Positions 44,445 through 52,612 of a stretch of 64,000 nt of DNA are shown here, in pieces; positions within the stretch are counted from its first letter, which is position 1, and each line of letters opens with the position of its first letter. This DNA comes from Aminicenans sp964648465 (GTDB lineage: Bacteria; Acidobacteriota; Aminicenantia; Aminicenantales; Aminicenantaceae), in assembly GCA_964648465.1 (NCBI GenBank), contig CAZYMU010000008.1, positions 19,667 to 83,666 of the forward strand. The letters run 5' to 3'. The notes under the pieces are model-generated. The model saw only the letters and a list, made by a program, of their open reading frames with translations, did no database searches and was not told the DNA's origin. The translations under genes and the position numbers were made by a program.

Positions 44445-46139
44445 ATGAACATTAAGAAAATATCAGCAGTTTTTATTTTGATTTTTGTTTTTTGCATTCT
44501 TCATGGAGAAGGAAAAACTGTCAACACTCCAGCAGAAAAAATAAATTTCACTAAGTACAGTCAGTATGAAGAGATTACTCAATTTCTGAGCCTTGTTGAT
44601 AATATGAGTGAGGAAATGTCAGTTGTGATTGTAGGCCGTACACTGGAAACAAAGGATTATGGATCAAAAGATCTATATTTGTGTATTCTTACTGAAGAAG
44701 GAATTGATTGTCCGGAAAAACTTAACAGGAATAAACCTACTTTTTATCTTGTTGCCGCAAAACATGGGAATGAACAATCGGCAAAGGAAGCTGCCCTTTG
44801 TTTGATTAGAGACCTCGCTGTTGGAGAGCTTAAGCCCCTGCTTAAGAAAGTGAATTTCCTTATCATCCCCCAGGCTAATCCTTATGGGAACTGGTTTAAC
44901 CAGCGCCGCAACGAACAGGACCTTGATTTGAACCGCGACCAGATCAAACTGGAGGCCCCTGAAGCAGAAGTCATTAATCGTGTTTTTAGGACCTGGATGC
45001 CAGAAGTGACGATGGATGTCCATGAGAAAGGTGATGATTTCTACAAAGTCAATATTGGCTGTGTTTCTAATGTAAATATCCACCCGGATATTCAAAAATT
45101 TTCCCGGAATCCCATCCTGCAGGAAGTGGAGAAAAGCCTGAAAAAGAAAGGTATTACTTTCCATGAATATTTGGTCACTCAGGAGATGGGAATTGACTCA
45201 TCTGCTGGAGTTAATTACAGTCGTGAAGACACAGGGAAAAGGGAGATAATGAAACGCTTTAGCACAACAGATCTCAATGATGGCAGAAATAGTCCTGGTA
45301 TCTATGAAACTCTTTCTTTTATTCAAGAAGGTGCTTCTCGCCACGACCTCAAAACTTTGAAGGAAAGAACCCGCTGTCAGTATTTTGGAATCAGGTTTTT
45401 TACAGAAAGTATTGCTAGGCATGGCATAGAGATAAACTCTATGGTCCGAGGCCTACGTAAGAATCTAATTGATAAGGCAAGAATTTATTCCGAGAGTGAT
45501 TTAGTCCATTTAAGGATGAAATATGCCAGGGATGAAAAAGAACCTATAATAACCATCAAGAAATTTGAACGCATTCAGACTAACGTTCGAGGAGTGCTAA
45601 AAGTTGATAAAAAAGCAGGAGACGAACTCTTTTTATCTGATATAATTCCTTATCGGTACCCTTCAAGTTATAAAGTTGTTGAGGAAACCATTGAAAATTG
45701 GTTCCCCAATGTAGAACCATTAATCAGTGTGTCTCGTCCTTTAGGCTATATCATCCCTTCTGGGCATTTGGATGTTGTCGAAACATTACTTAGGCATGGT
45801 TTAAGAATAGAGACTTTTATAAACGATATTTCCGTTGAAGTGGAAGCTTATAAAGTCCTAGATGTTATTCCGGCAAAATATGATTATCTCCCACCTGAGA
45901 AGATCGAGGTGGAGAAGAAGGCACTAAAAACGATAATTAAAAGAGGCGATTATTATGTGACATGTGCTCAGGATGGGGCTAGTCTGATTCCATCCCTTCT
46001 TGAGCCTCAATCTCAATATGGGTTTATTCGCTATTGGAAGTTTAAGTTAGTGCCTGAAAAGGGAGATCTTTTCGCTATATTAAGATTTGTAAAAAAAGTA
46101 GATTTGCCTATTATTTACTATAAGAGATGGAAAAGGTAG
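44445..46139 (+). CDS. M14-family zinc carboxypeptidase, secreted
   Basis: 564 residues with an N-terminal signal peptide (about residues 1-22). M14 metal and substrate motifs are in order: KHGNEQS (HxxE), DLDLNRDQ (Asn-Arg) and DVHEKGDD (third His). The catalytic Glu region follows near NSPGIYETLSF. The C-terminal ~250 residues are a family-specific beta-rich extension. It trims C-terminal residues from peptides outside the cytoplasm, fitting the tricorn and S9 peptidases nearby. AAAGGAGG precedes the ATG. Confidence 0.87.
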   Translation: MNIKKISAVFILIFVFCILHGEGKTVNTPAEKINFTKYSQYEEITQFLSLVDNMSEEMSVVIVGRTLETKDYGSKDLYLCILTEEGIDCPEKLNRNKPTFYLVAAKHGNEQSAKEAALCLIRDLAVGELKPLLKKVNFLIIPQANPYGNWFNQRRNEQDLDLNRDQIKLEAPEAEVINRVFRTWMPEVTMDVHEKGDDFYKVNIGCVSNVNIHPDIQKFSRNPILQEVEKSLKKKGITFHEYLVTQEMGIDSSAGVNYSREDTGKREIMKRFSTTDLNDGRNSPGIYETLSFIQEGASRHDLKTLKERTRCQYFGIRFFTESIARHGIEINSMVRGLRKNLIDKARIYSESDLVHLRMKYARDEKEPIITIKKFERIQTNVRGVLKVDKKAGDELFLSDIIPYRYPSSYKVVEETIENWFPNVEPLISVSRPLGYIIPSGHLDVVETLLRHGLRIETFINDISVEVEAYKVLDVIPAKYDYLPPEKIEVEKKALKTIIKRGDYYVTCAQDGASLIPSLLEPQSQYGFIRYWKFKLVPEKGDLFAILRFVKKVDLPIIYYKRWKR

Positions 46140-46176
46140 CTGTCCTTGGTGTTCAGGCTGTTTTCTAGGGGATATT

Positions 46177-47055
46177 TTACTTTTTCTCTGTGATCTCAAG
46201 ATAGATAACTTCAACCAGACTAAGCCATCGGCGTCTGCCTGCTTGTGCAGGTCTATCCTCAATATTAAATATTTTCTTTATTTCATCGAGGGATTTTCCT
46301 TCTTGGATAAGGCTCTTTATTTTTGTCTGTTTTTCTTCGAGTGCTTTTATCACTCCTTCGATATCGCTCCGGCTAGCGATATCACCATGGCCGTGAATAA
46401 AAGTGTCTGCATCAAGTTCAAGTATGCTTTTTAATGTTTTTACAAGTCCGAAAGAACTTCCATTCTTATGGCGGTGAATTAATGGGTCTCTTCCAAGGAA
46501 GATAAGGTCTCCTAAGAAAGCAACTTTTTCCTCAGGGAAGAGAATAACGATGTCTCCGCTTGTATGGGCTGGGAAAAAGTAGAATAATTTTATTTGCTTA
46601 TTTCCCATGTAGAGATCGAGCTTTTTTGAAAATGTTATGGTTGGAAGATAGAGTCTTTGTTCAGGGTTTTTGAAGGCTTTGTCCATGTCTTTTCTCGTTT
46701 GATAATGGGAAATGATGTTCAAACCCACTGGAAAACCTACAAGGCCGTTGACATGGTCACCGTCACTATGGCTTAAGACAATATATTTAATAGGATTAGG
46801 GGTTAGTTTTTTAATTTCAGCAATCATCTGTCTGGCTGATTCGGCACTCATTTTTGCATCCATCACAAGGACCTCTTTTTCTCCAATAAAAAAAGCTGTA
46901 TTTGCGCCGCTTCCGCCTTTCACTTCATAAATATTCCCTTTGACTTGATGTGCTTTACATGGAGGGGGCTGGTTTTTCTCTTGAGCAATTCCAGCAGAAA
47001 TGGAAATAATAAGTATAAGGCAAATAATGGAAGAAAGTTTAAAAGTATTTTTCAT
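46177..47055 (-). CDS. MBL-fold metallo-hydrolase, secreted
   Basis: 292 residues with a signal peptide (~1-24). The metallo-beta-lactamase fold is shown by the HSDGDH motif (LSHSDGDHVNGL), the second His in PAHTSGDIVI, the bridging Asp in FLGDLIF and the last His in IHGHGDI. Class resembles periplasmic MBL hydrolases such as the quinoprotein-relay or glyoxalase-II-like group. GGAGC precedes the ATG. Near the C-terminus the peptide RPAQAGRRRWL is encoded by a CCTGC-TTGT-GCAGG palindrome (46236-46249), which looks like an in-frame inserted repeat. Confidence 0.85.
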   Translation of the reverse strand: MKNTFKLSSIICLILIISISAGIAQEKNQPPPCKAHQVKGNIYEVKGGSGANTAFFIGEKEVLVMDAKMSAESARQMIAEIKKLTPNPIKYIVLSHSDGDHVNGLVGFPVGLNIISHYQTRKDMDKAFKNPEQRLYLPTITFSKKLDLYMGNKQIKLFYFFPAHTSGDIVILFPEEKVAFLGDLIFLGRDPLIHRHKNGSSFGLVKTLKSILELDADTFIHGHGDIASRSDIEGVIKALEEKQTKIKSLIQEGKSLDEIKKIFNIEDRPAQAGRRRWLSLVEVIYLEITEKK

Positions 47056-47272
47056 GATAGGGCTCCTTTTGAAAATTGATATTTTTAATATATTATCTTT
47101 ATTATAAAGATGTCAATTGTTGAAATAATCTCTGGGGCTTTTATTTGAGATCAACTGAGGTTAGACCCCATTTGAGTTTGAACCCCATCTGAGAACATTT
47201 TTTATAATCATTTGAGCAAGAAGGGATGTAGATGCTTTCTGGTGGACGCAGATGCTCCGGTCTTTATTGTAA

Positions 47273-47325
47273 TTATTTATAAGAATTTGGTTTTTGAGCT
47301 TGCTGTGGTTTACTCTCATTTTTAT
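47273..47325. repeat. Direct repeat DR1, left copy
   Basis: 53 bases identical to 53783-53835 in the same orientation, with a further partial match for ~18 bases beyond. The two copies bracket the segment with the S9 peptidase, pseudogenes, fucosidase and aminotransferase, 6.5 kb apart. They may be recombination or insertion footprints. Confidence 0.85.
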
Positions 47326-47439
47326 TCAATTTCCGCCTTCTGATCTGCTTTGTAGATAATAATAGATAGACGAAACATCTCTGTCAATGAAGAATTCGCG
47401 ATTAGTAGAAGGAATCAGCTGTTTTAGGACGAAGTTGAC

Positions 47440-47469
47440 TTGACACTATAGGATGACAGGTGGTTAAAT
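47440..47469 (+). promoter_or_regulatory. Possible sigma-70 promoter of the S9 peptidase gene
   Basis: TTGACA (47440-47445), an 18-base spacer and TTAAAT (47464-47469) lie 45 bases before the start codon. The -10 box differs from TATAAT at two positions. Position fits but evidence is sequence likeness only. Confidence 0.35.
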
Positions 47470-47514
47470 TATCTCTAAGAGATTTAAAGATCATAAAAAA
47501 GGAGGGAAAAGAAA

Positions 47515-49650
47515 ATGTTAAAAAAATCAAATCTTCTGAAAAGTCTACTCTTCCTTATGTTCTTTTTTATGCTATTTCCAACATATGCGCAAAAAAGGTC
47601 TTTCAGTATGGAAGAGATTATGTCCTATCCATTTCCATCTCAACTTGCGGCATCTTCGAATACTGATAGGGTGGTATGGGCGTTTAATGAAAAAGGGCAT
47701 CGTAATTTGTTTGTGGCTGAAGGGCCTGATTACCAAGTCCGCCAACTAACCTCCTATAATGATGATGAAGGGCAGGAATTAACCAATGTGAAAATTTCAT
47801 CCGATGGCAATTGGGTGATCTACATAAGAGGCGGAGATTTCGGCTCCAATTGGGGAGACGAAGAACCGGTTAATCCGCAGTCATTGCTTGATCCGCCCAA
47901 AGTTCAGTTATGGAGCATCCCGTTTGAGGGCGGAGAATCTATTCTTCTCGGTGAAGGGCTTAGTCCCGTCATATCCTTCAACAACGATTATATTGCTTTT
48001 TCCCGCTTAGGGCAGATCTGGAAAATAAAAATCGATGGCAGTGAAAAAGCGGAAAAGCTATTCATTTTAAGAGGGAGAAACGGTTCACCGGTCTGGTCGC
48101 CAGATGGCAAACAGCTCGCTTTCATTTCTTCAAGGGGTGATCATTCCTATATTGGGGTTTATACCCATAAAGCCAGCCCGGTCATCTGGCTTGATCCTTC
48201 CTACGACAGGGACAGTTCACCGCAATGGTCTCCGGATGGCAAAAAGATTGTGTTTATTCGTCAGAATGGTCGTGGGGGCACGTCTAGGCGGATCCTGGGA
48301 GCTTTTCATCGTCCCTGGGAAATTAGGGTCGCTACCGTAGGCCGGGCCGGCTCAAAGCTGATCTGGAAGGCTCAGGAAACTTTGCGCGGGAATATGCCTA
48401 CCACCCAAGGAAGGGCCAATTTGCATTGGGCGGCTGCAGATCGAGTTGTTTTTTTATCCTACCAGGATGGCTGGCCCCATTTGTACAGCATTTCTAAAAA
48501 TGGGGGGAAGGCTCTCCTATTGACGCCCGGCAATTTCATGGCAGAATATATTCAATTGAGTCCTGACGGCGAATTTCTCGTTTTTGCGGGAAATACCGGC
48601 AGCGACGCGCAGGATATTGACCGCCGGCGTATTATACAAGTGCCGGTGGATAAACCAAAAGTTGAAGTAATGACTCCCGGAACCGGATTGGAATGGACCC
48701 CTGTGGTAACCGGAAAAAGTAGGGATCTGGTCTTTATCAGCGCCACTCCAAAACGCCCGCCATTGCCTGCCGTTATGAATTTGAAATCCCGGAAGATAAA
48801 GTTGTTGGCCGAAGATCATATTCCTGCCGAATTTCCTTTACAGCAATTGGTTACACCGAAACAGGTTATTTACGAATCAGAAGACGGGTGGAAAATTCAT
48901 GCCACATTGTTTAAACCGGAAAAGTTGAAGGGGAAAAATCCTGCCATTATTTACGTTCACGGGGGGCCGCCACGACAAATGCTCCTGGGGTGGCATTACT
49001 CGTCGTATTATTCAAATGCCTATGCCGTCAATCAATATCTGGTAAGCCAGGGATTTGTCGTCTTGTCTGTGAATTACCGCCTGGGGATCGGTTACGGTTA
49101 TGATTTTCATCGTCCGGTGGACGGTGGGGCCAGAGGAGCTTCTGAATACAAAGATGTAAAAGCCGGTGCACTGTGGCTGGCTCGCCAGGGATTTGTGGAT
49201 CCCCGAAGAATTGGCATTTATGGCGGCTCCTATGGAGGATATTTGACCGCTCTGGCTTTGGGAAGAAATTCCGACCTTTTCGCAGCCGGAGTGGATATAT
49301 CGGGAGTTCATGACCGTACGAACAGGCGCTCTCGATCCTCGGAATCATCGAGCAGGTTTGAGCAGCCGCCCGATCTAGAAAAGGCGCGCAAAATTGCCTG
49401 GGAATCATCGCCGGTTTCTTCGGTTTCGACCTGGAAGTCGCCGGTACTCATTATTCATGCCGATGATGACCGGAATGTAGCTTTTGAGCAGAGCACTGAT
49501 TTGGTCCAGCGATTGCGGGAACAGGGTGTCTATTGTGAAACGCTCGCCATCCCTGATGATACTCATCACTTTTTGCTGTTCAAGAATCAACTGGGGGTCA
49601 ACGAGGCCGCGGCCGATTTCTTTATCCGCTTTTTCAAGTCCCAAAAATGA
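47515..49650 (+). CDS. S9 family peptidase (prolyl oligopeptidase type), secreted
   Basis: 711 residues with a signal peptide ending near TYA-QKR. Residues ~30-440 form a beta-propeller with WSPDGKQLAFISS-type blades; residues ~460-711 are the alpha/beta hydrolase with YVHGGPPRQ, the nucleophile motif GGSYGGY, the acid in HADDDRNV and the histidine in DDTHHF. It should cleave peptides in the periplasm. GC content and codon choice are visibly richer than in the 44-47 kb genes, pointing to acquisition. AGGAGGG precedes the ATG. Confidence 0.92.
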   Translation: MLKKSNLLKSLLFLMFFFMLFPTYAQKRSFSMEEIMSYPFPSQLAASSNTDRVVWAFNEKGHRNLFVAEGPDYQVRQLTSYNDDEGQELTNVKISSDGNWVIYIRGGDFGSNWGDEEPVNPQSLLDPPKVQLWSIPFEGGESILLGEGLSPVISFNNDYIAFSRLGQIWKIKIDGSEKAEKLFILRGRNGSPVWSPDGKQLAFISSRGDHSYIGVYTHKASPVIWLDPSYDRDSSPQWSPDGKKIVFIRQNGRGGTSRRILGAFHRPWEIRVATVGRAGSKLIWKAQETLRGNMPTTQGRANLHWAAADRVVFLSYQDGWPHLYSISKNGGKALLLTPGNFMAEYIQLSPDGEFLVFAGNTGSDAQDIDRRRIIQVPVDKPKVEVMTPGTGLEWTPVVTGKSRDLVFISATPKRPPLPAVMNLKSRKIKLLAEDHIPAEFPLQQLVTPKQVIYESEDGWKIHATLFKPEKLKGKNPAIIYVHGGPPRQMLLGWHYSSYYSNAYAVNQYLVSQGFVVLSVNYRLGIGYGYDFHRPVDGGARGASEYKDVKAGALWLARQGFVDPRRIGIYGGSYGGYLTALALGRNSDLFAAGVDISGVHDRTNRRSRSSESSSRFEQPPDLEKARKIAWESSPVSSVSTWKSPVLIIHADDDRNVAFEQSTDLVQRLREQGVYCETLAIPDDTHHFLLFKNQLGVNEAAADFFIRFFKSQK

Positions 49651-49687
49651 AGTTGGAACCTACTAAACAAAAATAAGGAGCCGCACA

Positions 49688-50233
49688 ATGAGGTTTATGA
49701 AGAGGCAAAAAGATCTTAATTTTGTCCCGGGTTCCGAGTATATGTACTACAATACTGGCTACCTCCTCATGGCTGAGATCATTGATAAAACAAAAATAGA
49801 AATTTTCTTTGGAGCAGAAAAAAATTCCATTCCAACAATGGAATATACCGATCAGAAAAAATGGGTGGGGAAAAGAGTCAAGGAATTCAAAACAAATCAA
49901 GAAATACTCGAAGAAATCTGCGGCACCTATTGGTCGCCGGAACTCGAAACTCAGTATATTTTGTACATGAAGGATGAAAAATTAATGGGCCATCATCCGC
50001 GCCATGGCAATTTTGCTATCCGCTATATTCGTGAGGATAAGCTCAATGGGGAGCCCTCTTTTTTTAGATTCTTCAAAGTAAAAAGAAATAATAAAGGGAA
50101 AATAATTGGAATTTATGTGAGCAACAGCAGGGTGAGAGATCAAAAAGAGATTGCTGGAAAGAGTAGAATCACAAAGAAATTCAGGAAAAGAGCTAGAAAT
50201 GATATATACTCCCCCTTCTCAATTATGGAATAA
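49688..50233 (+). pseudogene. Beta-lactamase-family serine hydrolase, internally deleted and 5'-truncated
   Basis: The 181-residue frame joins two separated parts of a class-C-type serine hydrolase. RQKDLNFVPGSEYMYYNTGYLLMAEIIDK is the region containing the YxN motif. Then GTYWSPELETQYILYMKDEKL...RHGNFAIRYI...GIYVSNSRVRD is the C-terminal lipocalin-like domain. The SxxK nucleophile region and the segment between (including the HxG/KTG triad) are missing, so it cannot be active. Its 3' part (50173-50211) is repeated at 53899-53937. A ribosome site remains at AAGGAG. Confidence 0.8.
50173..50211. repeat. Direct repeat DR2, left copy
   Basis: 39 bases with one mismatch to 53899-53937, same orientation. 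It lies inside the 3' end of the wrecked serine-hydrolase gene, so the right copy is a displaced fragment of the same gene family. Confidence 0.85.
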
Positions 50234-50351
50234 ACAATTTCCGGCCTGTGATACATATTCGGGCCCCTTCCCTGGCAAAAAGTTTGTCTGTCGCTTTTCC
50301 GATCCCAGAGTTACCTCCGGTTATAATCGCCACTTTATCGGCCAGTTTCAT
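50223..50351 (-). pseudogene. Short-chain dehydrogenase/reductase, N-terminal fragment only
   Basis: The frame from the ATG at 50351 reads 42 residues, MKLADKVAIITGGNSGIGKA followed by TDKLFAREGARICITGRK, then stops. TGGNSGIGK is the Rossmann TGxxxGIG cofactor motif and ITGR the usual NADP-binding end of strand 2, so this is the first ~38 residues of an SDR of ~250. AGGGAGG sits upstream of the ATG, so the 5' end is intact and the rest was removed. The break meets the 3' end of the wrecked serine-hydrolase gene at about 50233. Confidence 0.85.
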
Positions 50352-50503
50352 TTTTTCCTCCCTACTTTGTCTCATGCTTCAATTATGCATGAACGGAGTC
50401 AAGAATATTATCCGTTTTTTTTCGATATTTGCAATGGATCCCGGATTGTATTACAACAAGGATCAAACCAGGGTAAATCTTCTTCTAGATTGAAATCTTA
50501 TAA

Positions 50504-52300
50504 TCACTTAGCAGGCCTAAGCTCGATATTACTCATATAGCACTCCTGCCAATTGTCTTTGTTCCCTTTTACCGTGAGAGTGAAAGTCCCGCCAGAAATA
50601 CTGATGGTTCCAAGCTTGACCTCCTGAAAAGAATCAAGGCCTTTTGTGTCAGGCAGTAAAAACTCCTTTTTTATTTCTCCAACCTCGATTATTATTTTAT
50701 TGTCAGCGGATGTGGTTGCTATTGTCACATAAATATCAAAAACTTCATCAGCACTAATCTCAATAGGCCATTCCATCCATGTTCTTGTCTCTTTCCATGT
50801 TATATACGATAGCTCTGCATCACGGATCAATTTGGCATGATTTGATGATACATATCCACGATTCTCCAGATCGCTCTGTTCAGGGCTTAAAATGAGAGCT
50901 CCTGTTTCGCTCGGCGTAATATTCTGATTCGGGACATCAGGTGGTCCTTTAATATCTAGGACAACAACAGATGATATCTCATCAGCTGCTTCACCTGTTA
51001 AGCGGACCACAAGCCCTTCTTCAACCTTTTCTACATCAAACTTTTCCTTATTATCAGAAAGCGCATAACATTGAACAGCTTCATTATTTACCGGGACATA
51101 CAGCAACTTATCTTCCGGCCAATCGAACACCTGAAGATACAGGCGGGTGTCTCCATTTTCCAGTTCCTTTCGAGTACATCTTCCCCACCAGGGGCGACGG
51201 AAGGGGCTGGCTTCAGTTCCATATATCGATTCACTGTTAATATCCATCCAGCTGCTAATTTCAGCTAATCTGTCAATGGATGCCTGGGGGATAGTCCCAT
51301 CTGGCTTAGGTCCTACATTGAGAAGAAAATTTCCTCCTTTGGATGCGATATCAATAAGCTTATGCAGCAGGTCTTCGGTTGATTTCCAATCATCATCATA
51401 ACTCTTGTACCCCCAGGTATGATTCATTGTCATACAGACTTCCCAATCACGGCCTTCGATGCCTGTGGCGGGAACATGTTGTTCCGGAGTATCTGAGTCT
51501 CCCTTATAACCTCCACCCAGGCGGTTATTTGTAATAAGGCTCGGTCTTAAAGAAATAAGGGGCCTTAAAAGCTCTGCTCTTTCTTTGGTCATCCAGTAGG
51601 GAGTATCCCACCACAATATATCGATGTCATAATTAGTAAGGATCTCTTTGACCTGCGGATAAGCAATCTCTTTCAAATAACTATCAAAGCTTCCAGCATG
51701 TGCTTCATCCCAGTATTCACCCTCTTCATATCCGCTTTTCGCTCCACCTGGATGTGTCCAATCCTGAGCTTGTGAATAGTAGAATCCAATCTTTATCCCT
51801 TTCTTTTTTGCTTCCTCGACTAGAGGTCTCAGAAGATCTTTACCGTAAGGTGATGCATCAACGATATCCCAATCTGTGACTTTTGAATCAAACAGGGCAA
51901 ACCCATCATGATGTTTGGATGTGATGACGATGTATCTCATTCCGGCATCTTTCGCCATCTTAACCCAGGCTTTGGGATCATAGTGGACTGGATTGAAATC
52001 CTGTGCATAGGTTTTATATTCAGCGACAGGAATCTTCGCATTCCGCATTATCCATTCGCCAATTCCACCAATTCTTTCTCCACGATACGTTCCGGCAGGC
52101 ACCGCATATACGCCCCAGTGAATAAAGAGTCCAAAACGTGCTTCACGCCACCATGCCATTCTCGCATCCCTTTGCTCTTGGGTTTCAGTCAAGGGATCGA
52201 CCCATTCCTTTTGCGCTGTGCTGTTTTTATCAGTACATGAATGAAGGAAAAAGACAAGAGCCAATAATCCCAATAATAGAATTTCTCTATATCTATTCAT
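50504..52300 (-). CDS. Alpha-L-fucosidase, GH29, lipoprotein
   Basis: 598 residues with a lipobox LHSC (Cys22), so lipid-anchored in the envelope. The GH29 domain runs ~40-400: WREARFGLFIHWGVYAVP, ITSKHHDGF (130-134), the candidate nucleophile D232 in DILWWDTPYW, and NVGPKPDGTIP. A beta-sandwich of carbohydrate-binding type follows (~480-598). It releases L-fucose from glycans outside the cell. GC content is nearer to the island than to the core genes. No fucose-metabolism genes are beside it; the SSS symporter at 57924 is too distant to link. Confidence 0.93.
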   Translation of the reverse strand: MNRYREILLLGLLALVFFLHSCTDKNSTAQKEWVDPLTETQEQRDARMAWWREARFGLFIHWGVYAVPAGTYRGERIGGIGEWIMRNAKIPVAEYKTYAQDFNPVHYDPKAWVKMAKDAGMRYIVITSKHHDGFALFDSKVTDWDIVDASPYGKDLLRPLVEEAKKKGIKIGFYYSQAQDWTHPGGAKSGYEEGEYWDEAHAGSFDSYLKEIAYPQVKEILTNYDIDILWWDTPYWMTKERAELLRPLISLRPSLITNNRLGGGYKGDSDTPEQHVPATGIEGRDWEVCMTMNHTWGYKSYDDDWKSTEDLLHKLIDIASKGGNFLLNVGPKPDGTIPQASIDRLAEISSWMDINSESIYGTEASPFRRPWWGRCTRKELENGDTRLYLQVFDWPEDKLLYVPVNNEAVQCYALSDNKEKFDVEKVEEGLVVRLTGEAADEISSVVVLDIKGPPDVPNQNITPSETGALILSPEQSDLENRGYVSSNHAKLIRDAELSYITWKETRTWMEWPIEISADEVFDIYVTIATTSADNKIIIEVGEIKKEFLLPDTKGLDSFQEVKLGTISISGGTFTLTVKGNKDNWQECYMSNIELRPAK

Positions 52301-52349
52301 GATTTTACCTCCTTGTTTGACATTTCGGATTTACGTCAAATCCCTCCAA

Positions 52350-52424
52350 TTTCCCGTAATTTAGAGATAGGGCTTCTGACTACGAATCAGAAGGCCGTAG
52401 GTTCGAATCCTGCCGGGCATACCA
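52350..52424 (+). pseudogene. Decayed tRNA-Arg(ACG)
   Basis: The 3' two-thirds is convincing: anticodon arm TCTGA-CTACGAA-TCAGA (anticodon ACG, Arg), T-arm GTAGG-TTCGAAT-CCTGC, acceptor CGGGCAT, discriminator A and an encoded CCA at 52422-52424. The 5' third is degraded: the D-arm reads AATTTAGAGATAGGGC, with no D-stem and two bases missing, and the acceptor 5' strand TTTCCCG mispairs at two positions. The intact tRNA-Leu nearby has no encoded CCA, so this copy may be imported. A non-functional remnant is likely. Confidence 0.7.
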
Positions 52425-52441
52425 GGCGTTTCCCATGAAAA

Positions 52442-52573
52442 TCAGTTTTTTTCTTGGTACTCATGCATTTCTCTTTGCATGATTTTATTATACGCAAACC
52501 ATCGCTTAAGAAACATCATGAGTGGTCCGAATTTAGCTGAAACGAAACATTCGGCAATTTTCTCCTTATCCAA
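52442..52573 (-). CDS. Small open frame of unknown origin
   Basis: A 43-residue frame from a TTG (52573) reads LDKEKIAECFVSAKFGPLM-MFLKRWFAYNKIMQREMHEY and ends at TGA. It has a hydrophobic core and a charged tail. No family recognised; it could be the C-terminal piece of a broken membrane protein or an expressed microprotein. It sits 40 bases downstream of the aminotransferase gene on the same strand and beside the tRNA remnant. Confidence 0.2.
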   Translation of the reverse strand: MDKEKIAECFVSAKFGPLMMFLKRWFAYNKIMQREMHEYQEKN

Positions 52574-52612
52574 TGTAAAAATTATTTATCATCTGTCCCC
52601 TGTTTCCTCGCT

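Larger units (their letters stand above)
47056..47514. other. Intergenic stretch at left island border
   Basis: No gene-like frame or RNA gene is apparent over the 459 bases. It holds direct repeat copy 1 (47273-47325) and a possible promoter for the S9 peptidase (47440-47469). Short tandem-like bits such as ACCCCAT-TGAG occur at 47164-47195 but I attach no function to them. The upstream two-thirds is AT-rich scar-like sequence. Confidence 0.5.

Noticed and set aside
52350..52424. Functional tRNA-Arg
   Set aside because: No D-stem can form and two acceptor pairs are mismatched, so a pseudogene is more likely.
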